The notes: generated from the sequence alone by a model not told the origin. A stretch of 38,445 bases of DNA from an uncultured Saprospiraceae bacterium (GCA_937930815.1 CALHBQ010000264.1:1-38445); one strand, 5' to 3'; counted from the stretch's first letter, positions 8,658 through 17,921 are shown. Translations and numbers: made by a program.

Positions 8658-9581
8658 TTACCTGCTTTTGGAAGGAGAAGGTTCCGAGTCGGTTGATGGT
8701 CCAACCAAATCAAGGAAGCTGACTGCTTCTTGTAGGTTTTTAAAGATAGTAAGCATTTTTTCAGATTCTATTCCCTGAGCAATTGGCTGATAGCCAGTCA
8801 TCAAGAGGTGTGAATTTGAAAAGTTTTCTCGTAAGGTCCTAATATAAGAAGGAAGGCCCGAATTGGCCATAGATTCGGTGACAATTGTAAGCAAGAAATC
8901 TGGTTTTGCAAATCTATTCGCATCTGTCAAATCAGCTATTGATAATTCACCTCCTAAATAAATAGAATGGAATCCTTTAGACTTTATCAAAAAATGCAAA
9001 TAAAGCAAAGTGAGGTCTTGTCTTTCACCGCGGGGCAAAAATAGCAAAAACTTTTTGCCTATTTTGGGTAAAGTTGAAGATTCCTTGTCTATTGCTGTTA
9101 AAATTTTCTGTTTAACTAAATTAGACATGAAAACTTCTTGAGCAGGCGTAATGGAACCAGTTAACCACAACAAGTTCAATTTTTCAATTAATGGAAACAA
9201 AACATTGAGCATCGTATCTCCAAAACCATTTTGGTCAATATGAACTTGAATAATCTTATTGAACTTGTATTCGTCCATTTCTACAACCGAAAGCGAAAGC
9301 GCATCTAACTGAACTGCCAATTCAGAATTCATGGTCGTATAGGTCGCTACATTCTCTTGAACTTCAGCGGCCGTCATTCCGACAATCTTAGATATTTTTA
9401 TTCCGTTTCGGTTGAGTAAAGCGATATTCATTACCTTCCGTAAATCTTCGTCGCTGTAGTAACGGATATTGGTAGCAGTTCGATTAGGCTTTATCACTCC
9501 ATATCGTTGTTCCCAAACCCTCAAGGTGTGCGCCTTGATGCCTGTTAACTTTTCTATATCCTTGATGGTATAAACTGCCAA
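8658..9581 (-). CDS. MerR family regulator with CarH/LitR-like (B12-binding-fold) C-terminal domain, 307 aa
   Basis: N-terminal MerR HTH (YTIKDIEKLTGIKAHTLRVWEQRYGVIKPNRTATNIRYYSDEDLRKVMNIALL); C-terminal Rossmann-like KKFLLFLPRGERQDLTLLYLHFLIKSKGFHSIYLGGELSIADL. Confidence 0.9.
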   Translation of the reverse strand: MAVYTIKDIEKLTGIKAHTLRVWEQRYGVIKPNRTATNIRYYSDEDLRKVMNIALLNRNGIKISKIVGMTAAEVQENVATYTTMNSELAVQLDALSLSVVEMDEYKFNKIIQVHIDQNGFGDTMLNVLFPLIEKLNLLWLTGSITPAQEVFMSNLVKQKILTAIDKESSTLPKIGKKFLLFLPRGERQDLTLLYLHFLIKSKGFHSIYLGGELSIADLTDANRFAKPDFLLTIVTESMANSGLPSYIRTLRENFSNSHLLMTGYQPIAQGIESEKMLTIFKNLQEAVSFLDLVGPSTDSEPSPSKSR

Positions 9582-9641
9582 TTGATAATGAACTAAAGGT
9601 TAAAAAAAGTGAAACAGGAGTTTTAGGTTTAAGTTCAAATA

Positions 9642-9680
9642 AAACCATTCTGAATCAGAATAATTGATTCAGAATGGTTT
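9642..9680 (-). terminator. Perfect 16-bp palindromic terminator of the 9695-10495 gene
   Basis: AAACCATTCTGAATCA-gaataat-TGATTCAGAATGGTTT. Confidence 0.75.
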
Positions 9681-9694
9681 AAATTAAAAGAAAT

Positions 9695-10495
9695 TTATTT
9701 TCTTCCTCCTTTCAATTTGTCTTGCCAAGTTTTCAATTTGGCCCATTTACCTTCTGCTGCCATTTTTGCTTGTGCTGGCCAGGTTTCTGGATTATGCATT
9801 TTGTATCTGCTACCTGCTTTTGTCAAAATTCCTTTTAGTCTTGTTTGAGAAGCAGATGCCAATCCTTTAAAAGATTTAATCCTGGATGCCTTTAAAAGGC
9901 CTTCAATTTTTGGACCTATTCCTTCTATTTTGGTAAAGTTGTCAGGGACAATAACTTTAGCCGTTCTTTTTATTGGTGCTTTTCTCGCTGGAGCTCTTTT
10001 TACAGGAGCTTTTTTAGCAACTGTTGTTTTTTTAGGTGCAGCTTTTCTTACGGTTGTTGATTTCTTTACAACAGCTTTTTTCGCAGGTGCCTTTTTCGCA
10101 ACTGGTGCTTTCGTCTTTGCTACAGCCTTACTTATTGTTTTTTTGGTCTTTGGAGCAGCTTTTTTAACTGCTGCCTTTGGCTTTGGAGCATCCTTTTTTG
10201 TGGGAGTAGTTGTTTTTTTCGTTTTAACAACTTTTGAAACAGGCGCTTTTTTAGCAACTGTTTTCACAAAAAGGTTTGATGACTTTACCGTTTTCGCTTT
10301 TTTAGGCTTTGAAGCACTCTTCTTTGCTTTTGGTTTTGAAGCCTTCTTCGATTTCCCTGTACACTCATCACATTTGGCCTTTAACTTCTTTAATTTCTTC
10401 TTTGCTTTTTTCAAAGCAGCTTTTGCTTCTTTAACCGATTTTTTTTGAGACTTTACCTTATTCTTTAATTTCTCACAGGAGTCTTTCTTTTTCAT
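9695..10495 (-). CDS. Lys/Ala/Pro-rich histone H1-like tail fused to C-terminal helix-hairpin-helix domain, 266 aa
   Basis: KKAAPKTKKTISKAVAKTKAPVAKKAPAKKAVVKK... low-complexity basic tail; C-terminal DNFTKIEGIGPKIEGLLKASRIKSFKGLASASQTRLKGILTKAGSRYKMHNPETWPAQAKMAAEGKW. Confidence 0.85.
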   Translation of the reverse strand: MKKKDSCEKLKNKVKSQKKSVKEAKAALKKAKKKLKKLKAKCDECTGKSKKASKPKAKKSASKPKKAKTVKSSNLFVKTVAKKAPVSKVVKTKKTTTPTKKDAPKPKAAVKKAAPKTKKTISKAVAKTKAPVAKKAPAKKAVVKKSTTVRKAAPKKTTVAKKAPVKRAPARKAPIKRTAKVIVPDNFTKIEGIGPKIEGLLKASRIKSFKGLASASQTRLKGILTKAGSRYKMHNPETWPAQAKMAAEGKWAKLKTWQDKLKGGRK

Positions 10496-10604
10496 TTTTG
10501 AAAATTTTAATAATTAATAGTGCGAACTTTTTTCGATAAAAATTAAAATAGATTTACCGAAATTCATTTTAATAGAACACAATGATGTGAAATGTAATTC
10601 AAAA

Positions 10605-10642
10605 AAACAAAGGCTACCTAAAAAATAAGGTAGCCTTTGTTT
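10605..10642. terminator. Terminator hairpin downstream of phosphoesterase gene
   Basis: AAACAAAGGCTACCT-aaaaaat-AGGTAGCCTTTGTTT, perfect 15-bp stem. Confidence 0.8.
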
Positions 10643-10660
10643 CAAAAAATAAAATTAATT

Positions 10661-12589
10661 TTAAATTTTCACTTTCATTTTTTTGATTACATCCTTGCTA
10701 TCTGTGTATAAAACTAAGATGTAATCACCCTTTGGGACATTTTTAAAATCAAGTCCTTTGCGTTGCGGCCCTGGTTTCTGAATTGGGATATTCCAATCTT
10801 TCACCATCGTAGTTTTTCCTTTAAAAAGTCTTGCAGTAACCTTACCTGTTCTGGCTGAGATGAACCTAATCATCGCTTTTTTAGTAGTTGGATCAACTTT
10901 TACAATTGAATCACCGCTTGCTGCCTTTACAGGAGGTTTTCTTTTTCCTGTATTCGTCCCTGTTCGCTTTTTACCACTTGGCGTTTTGGAAGGCATTTCT
11001 TTCATCCTCGATTTTCCATTCTCCATCTTTTGATTTAATCGATATCGAACTCCTGTATCTGGATTCTTTCTCGCAAATCCTCTATCGACAAATCGGTAAT
11101 CATTGCTCTTACCACCTTTGCTATTTAAAGTCTTAATCGCTGAATAGTTCCCGTTATTTACAGAGCGTTGTAGCTCATATTGAACATCAAAGGTTTCATT
11201 TATAGTATTCCAATCGACTACCACATCATCTCCTCTTCTTTCAATTTTAAAATCAATAATTTCAAAGCCAACTTCTGGCTTGCCTCTTGTGACTATATTA
11301 TCGTCCAAATTATTTCCTCTATCAATAGAATTAGAGCCATTGTTCTTTTTAATGACAATAACATCCCCCGTTGGCGGATTCCACAAATTCAATCCTCTTG
11401 GCACAGAGAAAATATTCTTAGCTGAGAGTTCCTCAACTCTATCTGCCCCATCAGTTTTCACAAAACGAAGTTCAATTTTATTTCTATCAACAAAAATCCA
11501 ATGAAAACTATTGAATGATCCACTTGCACGGGTCCAACTTTTTTTATCATCATTTCTTCTAAGTGGTGCGCCCCAACATCCTTCTCCGACATAGACCGTA
11601 CCTGCCTCATCATCTCTTATAAATCCCTCTTCACTGCCAGCTCCATTATCAGGTCGAATAGGATAAGTAGCTTTCACAGTATGTGCATCAGATTCAACGA
11701 CGAAGTTTACGCCATATTCAAAAAATAACTTAGACCAATTTCCCCATTGATCATTATTCTCAGATTTTTTAGAACAATGTGGACGAGTTGAAAGATGGTA
11801 ATGCGCTGTTTTCCATGTAACATGGGGGTTCTGTGCTAAATCACGTTGAAGCCACTGTCTTTGGTCTCCGCCACTTGCCATCATTGAATTCAAAGTATAA
11901 ATTCTTAATAAATCGCCTCCTAAGTTCATTGCATAACGGATGTTTTTATTTTTAATATCAAACATCTGCATGAGTGTCTTATTACTATACTCGTGATTAC
12001 CACGAGCAACAATCAAAGGATATAATCTACCATCCGTTGAAATCGTATGTTGCCAATCATCAAACCAATCTTGCCATTGTTTGTCAACATCATTTTCAGT
12101 AAAATCACCTCCAAACATGATGCAGTGAGGGCGTAACTTAGAAACCATTTTATTGGCATCAACTCGTGCTGTTCTATGATTACGAGAATCACTTCCTGCG
12201 ATAATTGATAATCTTTCGCTGCTGTTTGAAGGAGCTGTTTTGAAAGACAAAACCCTACTTGAACCTTCACTATCTGCAATCACAAAATAGTAAAGCGTAT
12301 TCGCTCGTAAGCCTCCAAGATGAACAAAATGATTGCTCATTCCTTTAGCTTGAATAACGTTATCAGGATTTTTAGAGAAAGCGTATTTGGTAGGGAACTC
12401 TCCATGGTTGACAACATCAAAAAACAACTTAGCACCATTGCCTTTTAATTGATCCCATCCGATTCCCATCGTAGTAGATGGGTCATCTTGCCACATCAGT
12501 CTGTATCTGCCAGTTTTAGCATCAAGATCAACGTAGAAAAGTAGAATTGCCGCAATGGCAACTAATAATTTAATTTTGTAAATTCTCAT
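10661..12589 (-). CDS. Secreted purple-acid-phosphatase-like metallophosphoesterase (N-terminal FnIII-like domain), 642 aa
   Basis: Signal peptide MRIYKIKLLVAIAAILLFYVDLDA; metallophosphoesterase motifs GSDSRN, FGGDFTEND, ARGNHEY, TAHYHLSTRPH, ESDAHT. Confidence 0.85.
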   Translation of the reverse strand: MRIYKIKLLVAIAAILLFYVDLDAKTGRYRLMWQDDPSTTMGIGWDQLKGNGAKLFFDVVNHGEFPTKYAFSKNPDNVIQAKGMSNHFVHLGGLRANTLYYFVIADSEGSSRVLSFKTAPSNSSERLSIIAGSDSRNHRTARVDANKMVSKLRPHCIMFGGDFTENDVDKQWQDWFDDWQHTISTDGRLYPLIVARGNHEYSNKTLMQMFDIKNKNIRYAMNLGGDLLRIYTLNSMMASGGDQRQWLQRDLAQNPHVTWKTAHYHLSTRPHCSKKSENNDQWGNWSKLFFEYGVNFVVESDAHTVKATYPIRPDNGAGSEEGFIRDDEAGTVYVGEGCWGAPLRRNDDKKSWTRASGSFNSFHWIFVDRNKIELRFVKTDGADRVEELSAKNIFSVPRGLNLWNPPTGDVIVIKKNNGSNSIDRGNNLDDNIVTRGKPEVGFEIIDFKIERRGDDVVVDWNTINETFDVQYELQRSVNNGNYSAIKTLNSKGGKSNDYRFVDRGFARKNPDTGVRYRLNQKMENGKSRMKEMPSKTPSGKKRTGTNTGKRKPPVKAASGDSIVKVDPTTKKAMIRFISARTGKVTARLFKGKTTMVKDWNIPIQKPGPQRKGLDFKNVPKGDYILVLYTDSKDVIKKMKVKI

Positions 12590-12733
12590 GTTTAAGCCCT
12601 GTTGAGTCCAAAAAATGAAGATGACGTAAATTTACATTCTATATTTTAAAACATTTTAATATTAGGGAAAAATGTGAAAAGGTGTTTTCTAAATAAAGAA
12701 CCTATATAAAGGTGTCTGGTAAAGAAATATTGT

Positions 12734-12741
12734 ACCTTTGG
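12734..12741 (+). promoter_or_regulatory. Putative -7 promoter element (TACCTTTG) upstream of glyA
   Basis: Matches TAnnTTTG, ~75 nt upstream of glyA ATG. Confidence 0.5.
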
Positions 12742-12816
12742 CGCTTTATTTTTAAAAAATATAGGAGGGAAAATAATAAGAATTAATCGCTCAGTTAAAA
12801 AGCAAAAAATATTATC

Positions 12817-14103
12817 ATGAAAAAAGACCAACAATTATTCCAACTTATAGATCAAGAACTTCAAAGACAACGTCATGGAATCGAATTGATCGCTTCTGAA
12901 AATTTTACAAGCGCCGATGTAATTGCTGCAATGGGTACTTGTTTGACGAATAAATACGCCGAAGGTTATCCTGGCAAGCGATATTATGGCGGTTGTGAGA
13001 TAGTAGATCAAGTTGAACAATTGGCGATTGACAGATTAAAAGAACTTTTTGGTGCTGAATATGCCAACGTGCAACCGCACTCAGGAGCACAGGCAAATGC
13101 AGCTGTATTTTTAGCCTTACTAAATCCGGGAGAAACTACTTTAGGTTTTGACCTTTCTCATGGCGGTCATTTGAGTCATGGTTCTCCAGTCAATTTTTCT
13201 GGTAAAGTTTATAATGCTACTTTCTACGGAGTTGAAGAAGAAACTGGTAGAATTGATATGGATAAAGTAGCTGCAAAGGCAAAAGCTGTCAATCCAAAAT
13301 TGATCATCTGTGGTGCAAGTGCTTATTCCAGAGAATGGGATTATAAAAGATTTAGAGAAATCGCTGATTCAGTTGGCGCATTTTTGTTAGCAGATATTGC
13401 TCACCCAGCAGGTTTGATTGCATCAGGTCATTTAGACAGTCCAATGGAATATTGCCACATCGTTACTTCTACGACTCATAAAACTTTGAGAGGGCCTCGT
13501 GGTGGTTTAATTATGATGGGTAAAAACTACGAGAACCCTTGGGGAAGAACAACCAAAAAAGGAACTGTTTTAAAAATGTCTTCTATTTTGAATAGTGCTG
13601 TATTCCCTGGAATGCAAGGTGGACCATTGGAGCATGTCATCGCAGCCAAAGCAGTTGCATTCGGCGAAGCATTACAACCAGAATTTAAAACTTATGGAAC
13701 GCAGGTCATCAAGAATGCACAAGCGATGGCTCAAGAATTTGTCAAATTAGGTTATAAAATTATTTCAGGAGGAACTGATAATCACTTGATGCTCATAGAT
13801 TTACGCTCAAAAGGTGTCACTGGAAAAGAGGTAGAAAATGCGTTGGTTCGAGCTGACTTGACGGTAAACAAAAACATGGTTCCGTTTGATACGCAATCTC
13901 CATTTGTAACTTCAGGAATGAGAATTGGAACGGCAGCGATCACTACGAGAGGTTTCAACGAAGCTGATTGTGTCCGAACAGTTGGGTTGATTGATAATAT
14001 TATCACCAATATAAGTGACGAAGAAGTAATTGTAGAGACTAAAAAGGAGATAAATAAATGGATGGCAGATTTTCCACTTTATGAAGAAGGGATAACTGCC
14101 TAA
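12817..14103 (+). CDS. glyA: Serine hydroxymethyltransferase, 428 aa
   Basis: [80 protein letters not shown] lysine motif [15 protein letters not shown]. Confidence 0.98.
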   Translation: MKKDQQLFQLIDQELQRQRHGIELIASENFTSADVIAAMGTCLTNKYAEGYPGKRYYGGCEIVDQVEQLAIDRLKELFGAEYANVQPHSGAQANAAVFLALLNPGETTLGFDLSHGGHLSHGSPVNFSGKVYNATFYGVEEETGRIDMDKVAAKAKAVNPKLIICGASAYSREWDYKRFREIADSVGAFLLADIAHPAGLIASGHLDSPMEYCHIVTSTTHKTLRGPRGGLIMMGKNYENPWGRTTKKGTVLKMSSILNSAVFPGMQGGPLEHVIAAKAVAFGEALQPEFKTYGTQVIKNAQAMAQEFVKLGYKIISGGTDNHLMLIDLRSKGVTGKEVENALVRADLTVNKNMVPFDTQSPFVTSGMRIGTAAITTRGFNEADCVRTVGLIDNIITNISDEEVIVETKKEINKWMADFPLYEEGITA

Positions 14104-14125
14104 CTACACAAACATTTGCTTTACT

Positions 14126-14452
14126 ATGGGAGAAATTAAATACAATGCTAAAGAATTTTTGGCCATGCTTCTGATTTATGGAGCATATGCAGATATGGAC
14201 TTTTCTGCTGCCGAAAAAGAAAATATTAAGAACTTAGTCGGAGACCATATTTACACAAAGATGGTCTCCGAATATGATTCCATGTCTGCCGATGAGCTAT
14301 TTACAGCCATTCAAGACTACAAAGGAATTTACTTTCCTACCTACGCGCGTAAGCAAGAGCTAATGCATAGAATGAAAGAATTATTTAAATCCGACGGTGA
14401 TTTTTCTGAAATGGAGGAAGGGTTGTTGAAGGTTTTGGATAAGTTGATGTAG
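14126..14452 (+). CDS. Hypothetical TerB-like small helical protein, 108 aa
   Basis: ORF 22 nt after glyA stop; LLIYGAYADMDFSAAEKENIKNLV...DGDFSEMEEGLLKVLDKLM resembles TerB-like helical proteins. Confidence 0.6.
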   Translation: MGEIKYNAKEFLAMLLIYGAYADMDFSAAEKENIKNLVGDHIYTKMVSEYDSMSADELFTAIQDYKGIYFPTYARKQELMHRMKELFKSDGDFSEMEEGLLKVLDKLM

Positions 14453-14546
14453 GTTGGAAATAAGTAAATAGGACGTAATTGTTCGAAAATTTTACCATCC
14501 CTTAGAGATTAACGTCTATTTTATCATTTCAAATTTATTCATTTTA

Positions 14547-15188
14547 TCATTTTTCAATTATCACCCAAACCAAAAAGAAGTTTTCTAATCGATCGTAGTG
14601 AATGGTGAAAGTCTCATCGAATTCACCCTTCACTACCCTTCCAGTAGTTTGACCTTTTTCTTTATTGTACTGAAATGGCGTTACGAAAATATGGTCTTTG
14701 AAATCTAATTCTTTGCGACCATAAGCTTTGTAGAGTGCTTCTTTTGCGCCCCAAAAGATGTGGAGTTGTTCCAGTCGCTTTTCTTCGTGTAGACAAGCAA
14801 ATTCGACATCACGCATGAATTTATGAGCAATTCTATCTATTCGTGAGACGAATTTTTGAATATCAATTCCGACCAATTTAGGTGAGGCGATAGCTGCGGC
14901 CTTTCCGTCTGTGTGGCTGATTGAAATATGCCATTTTGCACCTTCGAGACGCGGTTTTCCAAATTCATCTTTTAAAATGGCGCCACGTTTTTTTCGACCT
15001 GACATATAGTGCAGGAGGTATCGAACTCCCAACCACTCTACCCTTCTACGACCCTTCATTTTAGAAAAACGCTCTAATTCATCTTCGCGCAAATCCAATT
15101 TCGACAAAAAGAATTCTTCTGATTCCTTAATGGTCCAGATGCCGATTTCTCCTTCTGGAGCGATTTTATTATATAATTTTAATGGCAA
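14547..15188 (-). CDS. 4'-phosphopantetheinyl transferase superfamily protein, 213 aa
   Basis: GKPRLEGAKWHISISHTDGKAAAIASPKLVGIDIQKF...FWGAKEALYKAYG. Confidence 0.92.
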   Translation of the reverse strand: MPLKLYNKIAPEGEIGIWTIKESEEFFLSKLDLREDELERFSKMKGRRRVEWLGVRYLLHYMSGRKKRGAILKDEFGKPRLEGAKWHISISHTDGKAAAIASPKLVGIDIQKFVSRIDRIAHKFMRDVEFACLHEEKRLEQLHIFWGAKEALYKAYGRKELDFKDHIFVTPFQYNKEKGQTTGRVVKGEFDETFTIHYDRLENFFLVWVIIEK

Positions 15189-15240
15189 TATGAATTTTTC
15201 TAATTATGATTCTATATTCGCGCTTCAAAAATAGAAACAC

Positions 15241-15777
15241 ATGATTCTTTCCGATATAGAAATAAAAAAATCAATTAAAAATAAAAAGATTGTCATTAAG
15301 CCATATCGTAAAGATTGCTTAGGAACAAATTCTTATGATGTTCATCTTGGAAAGTGGTTGGCCACTTACAATGACATGATCATCGACGCAAAGAAACACA
15401 ATAAAGTAACGCATTTCGAAATTCCGAAAGATGGATTTGTGCTTTACCCAGGGACGCTTTATTTGGGCGTAACGGAAGAATACACTGAAACACACAACTC
15501 CGTCCCGTTTTTAGAAGGAAAATCGAGTGTCGGTCGTTTAGGTATTGACATTCATGCAACGGCTGGAAAAGGTGACGTTGGCTTTTGCAATCATTGGACT
15601 TTAGAAATTTCTGTAACTCATAAAGTCAGAGTTTACGCAGGCATGCCTATTGGTCAATTGATTTATTTCGCAGTTGAAGGGGACATCAAAAACTATTACA
15701 ACAAGAAGAAAAACGCAAAGTACAATAAGAAAACGGATAAACCTGTGGAAAGTATGATGTGGAAAAATAAGTTTTAG
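15241..15777 (+). CDS. dcd: dCTP deaminase, 178 aa
   Basis: MILSDIEIKKSI...LGTNSYDVHLGKWL...LYLGVTEEYTETHNSVPFLEGKSSVGRLGIDIHATAGKGDVGFCNHWTLEI...AGMPIGQLIYF. Confidence 0.95.
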   Translation: MILSDIEIKKSIKNKKIVIKPYRKDCLGTNSYDVHLGKWLATYNDMIIDAKKHNKVTHFEIPKDGFVLYPGTLYLGVTEEYTETHNSVPFLEGKSSVGRLGIDIHATAGKGDVGFCNHWTLEISVTHKVRVYAGMPIGQLIYFAVEGDIKNYYNKKKNAKYNKKTDKPVESMMWKNKF

Positions 15778-15787
15778 CTCCAGCACT

Positions 15788-15820
15788 AATTGGGGGGATT
15801 TTCAAAATCCGTCCAATTTT
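15788..15820 (+). terminator. Palindromic terminator of dcd
   Basis: AATTGG-GG-GGATTTT-c-AAAATCC-GT-CCAATT followed by T-run. Confidence 0.7.
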
Positions 15821-15876
15821 GATTGTATGGAATACTGACCTTTGAAAATGAAATTCTGTTTTCCACTCAAAGAAAA

Positions 15877-15905
15877 ATACGATGGATTTTTAAAATCCAC
15901 CGTAT
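15877..15905 (-). terminator. Palindromic terminator of alpha/beta hydrolase gene
   Basis: ATACGATGGATTTTTAAAATCCACCGTAT palindrome 8 nt beyond the minus-strand stop. Confidence 0.65.
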
Positions 15906-15912
15906 TAGGTGA

Positions 15913-16740
15913 TTATATCTTGGTTTGAATCCAACCCAAAATTTCATTGAAAACTTCCTCTTTATCCAAGTCATTATGGATTTCATGTTTTGAGTCTTCC
16001 CACATTTTAAAAGTAATATCTCCAGATACTCTTTCGGCAAATTGCTTTGTTGCTTCTGGCGAAATTACTGGGTCGGCACTTCCATGATTCATCATCAAAG
16101 GAACTTTTATTTCACCTGAATATTGGTTAAGCCAATCTGCATTATCGAGCATTGCAGCGCCACATGCAGTCGTGATTTCAAAAACGTTTAGTGGGTCTTT
16201 CGCATACTCCTCAGCGACCGATTTATCTCTTGACAAGCCATCAGGGTTCAAATCATTTGCCAAGGAAAGCGTTGGTATTAATTTACTCAAAGCTCTGCCG
16301 ATAAATACCTTAAAAGCTGGCGGCTGAAAACCTAATTGAATCCATGGCCCAGTGACCACTGCCACATCCACATTCGGTTCTCTTTTTATTAAATGAAAGA
16401 GCGTCAAATGGCCTCCTTGACTATGACCGTAAAGCACAACTGGAAGGTTTGGTAGCTCACTTTTCGCCTTTTCAATTACCAGTGCGATTTCATCTACAAT
16501 CGCATCATGCGATGGCGTGTGGCCTCGTTTTCCTTCCGATTTGCCATGTCCTCGCCTATCATATCCAAAAACTGAAAATCCGTTTTTATTAAAAAAATCG
16601 GCGACGTGATCGTAGCGATTGATATGCTCTCCAAATCCATGAACCAAAACCAACACAGCTTTTGGTTTTTCAATTAGCCAATCTCTGGTGTAAAGAGATA
16701 AACCATCAGAAGTTTTGAGTGTAGATTCTTGAACTTGCAT
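15913..16740 (-). CDS. Alpha/beta hydrolase, monoacylglycerol-lipase-like (serine aminopeptidase S33 fold), 275 aa
   Basis: VLVLVHGFGEHINRYDHVADFF...GYDRRGHGKSEGKRGH...VVLYGHSQGGHLTLFHL...HGSADPVISPEATKQF...SKHEIHND. Confidence 0.93.
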   Translation of the reverse strand: MQVQESTLKTSDGLSLYTRDWLIEKPKAVLVLVHGFGEHINRYDHVADFFNKNGFSVFGYDRRGHGKSEGKRGHTPSHDAIVDEIALVIEKAKSELPNLPVVLYGHSQGGHLTLFHLIKREPNVDVAVVTGPWIQLGFQPPAFKVFIGRALSKLIPTLSLANDLNPDGLSRDKSVAEEYAKDPLNVFEITTACGAAMLDNADWLNQYSGEIKVPLMMNHGSADPVISPEATKQFAERVSGDITFKMWEDSKHEIHNDLDKEEVFNEILGWIQTKI

Positions 16741-16771
16741 AGTTTTGGAATTTAAAATGAGTAAATGATAG

Positions 16772-16840
16772 AATGATTAAATGGACGCTTTTGCTTAGAA
16801 TTTTAGATTTTCTTATGCAATTGCATTCCATTTAATCATT
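16772..16840. repeat. Intergenic inverted repeat, 14-bp perfect arms
   Basis: AATGATTAAATGGA (16772-16785) and TCCATTTAATCATT (16827-16840). Confidence 0.65.
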
Positions 16841-16851
16841 TCAAAATTTAA

Positions 16852-17739
16852 TCATTTGAAAGAAGGTGAAACAACCAAGTCTTTTGAACCTGGCGTATAT
16901 TTATAAAATCCTTCTCCACTTTTTCTACCTAATTTACCTGCCATCACCATATTTACAAGTAACGGACATGGTGCGTATTTAGGATTTCCAAGTCCTTCAT
17001 GTAATACTCGACAGATTGCTAAACAAACATCCAATCCTACAAAATCAGCTAATTGTAACGGCCCCATTGGGTGTCCCATACCGAGTTTCATGACGTTGTC
17101 AATTTCTTCAACGCCAGCAACTCCTTCATGTAAAGTAATGATTGCCTCGTTGAGCATTGGAACCAAAATTCTATTTGCCGCAAATCCAGGGAAATCATTT
17201 ACTTCAACTGGAATCTTTCCAAGGTCTTTCGATATTTGAAGGATTTTCTTCGTAACCGATTTTGAAGTTGAATAGCCTGGGATCACTTCTACCAATTTCA
17301 TCACTGGCACTGGATTCATAAAGTGCATACCGATTACTTTTTCTGGGCGATTGGTTGCCGCAGCGATTTTAGTAATTGAAATGGAAGATGTATTCGTAGC
17401 TAAAATCGCTTTTTTAGGAGCAAATTCATCCATTGATTTGAAAATTTTCAATTTCAAATCTACATTTTCAGTGGCAGCTTCAACGACCAAGTCAGCTCCT
17501 TTTACGCCTTCTTTCATATCTGTGAAAGTAGCGATTCCTTCTATCGTCGCTCTTTTTACTTTTTCAGTGATTTTTTCTTTTTTGACCATTCTATCCAAAT
17601 TTTTGGCGATAGTCAAAATTGCTTTTTCCAAAGCTTTTTCAGAAATATCAATCAAATTAACTTCGTGGCCTTTCATGGCAAAAACGTGAGCGATACCATT
17701 TCCCATGGTTCCTGCTCCTATAACTGCTACTTTACTCAT
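16852..17739 (-). CDS. 3-hydroxyacyl-CoA (3-hydroxybutyryl-CoA) dehydrogenase, 295 aa
   Basis: VAVIGAGTMGNGIAHVFAMKGHEVNLIDI...ATNTSSISITKIAAATNRPEKVIGMHFMNPVPVMKLVEVIPG...GHPMGPLQLADFVGLD. Confidence 0.97.
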   Translation of the reverse strand: MSKVAVIGAGTMGNGIAHVFAMKGHEVNLIDISEKALEKAILTIAKNLDRMVKKEKITEKVKRATIEGIATFTDMKEGVKGADLVVEAATENVDLKLKIFKSMDEFAPKKAILATNTSSISITKIAAATNRPEKVIGMHFMNPVPVMKLVEVIPGYSTSKSVTKKILQISKDLGKIPVEVNDFPGFAANRILVPMLNEAIITLHEGVAGVEEIDNVMKLGMGHPMGPLQLADFVGLDVCLAICRVLHEGLGNPKYAPCPLLVNMVMAGKLGRKSGEGFYKYTPGSKDLVVSPSFK

Positions 17740-17825
17740 TCTTTTGTTTTTAAAATTTGCGCGAAAATATGAATATTCGGATTAATAAAATTAGTTATTA
17801 AAAAAAAACAAAATAGACATGGACA

Positions 17826-17905
17826 GGACACGGATTAAACGGATATTGAAAGATAAAAACGGATCAATCTGTTCAAATCCTAATGAATCCGTTTAATCCG
17901 TGTCC
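17826..17905. repeat. Intergenic palindromic element with 19-bp perfect inverted arms
   Basis: GGACACGGATTAAACGGAT (17826-17844) and ATCCGTTTAATCCGTGTCC (17887-17905); internal AACGGAT-ca-ATCTGTT sub-hairpin. Confidence 0.85.
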
Positions 17906-17921
17906 TATTTTCAAATTCAAA

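Noticed and set aside
9930-10448. 172-aa + strand ORF rich in F/A/V (looks membrane-like)
   Set aside because: Exact antisense artefact of the Lys/Ala-rich histone-like tail; AAA/AAG codons read as TTT/CTT.
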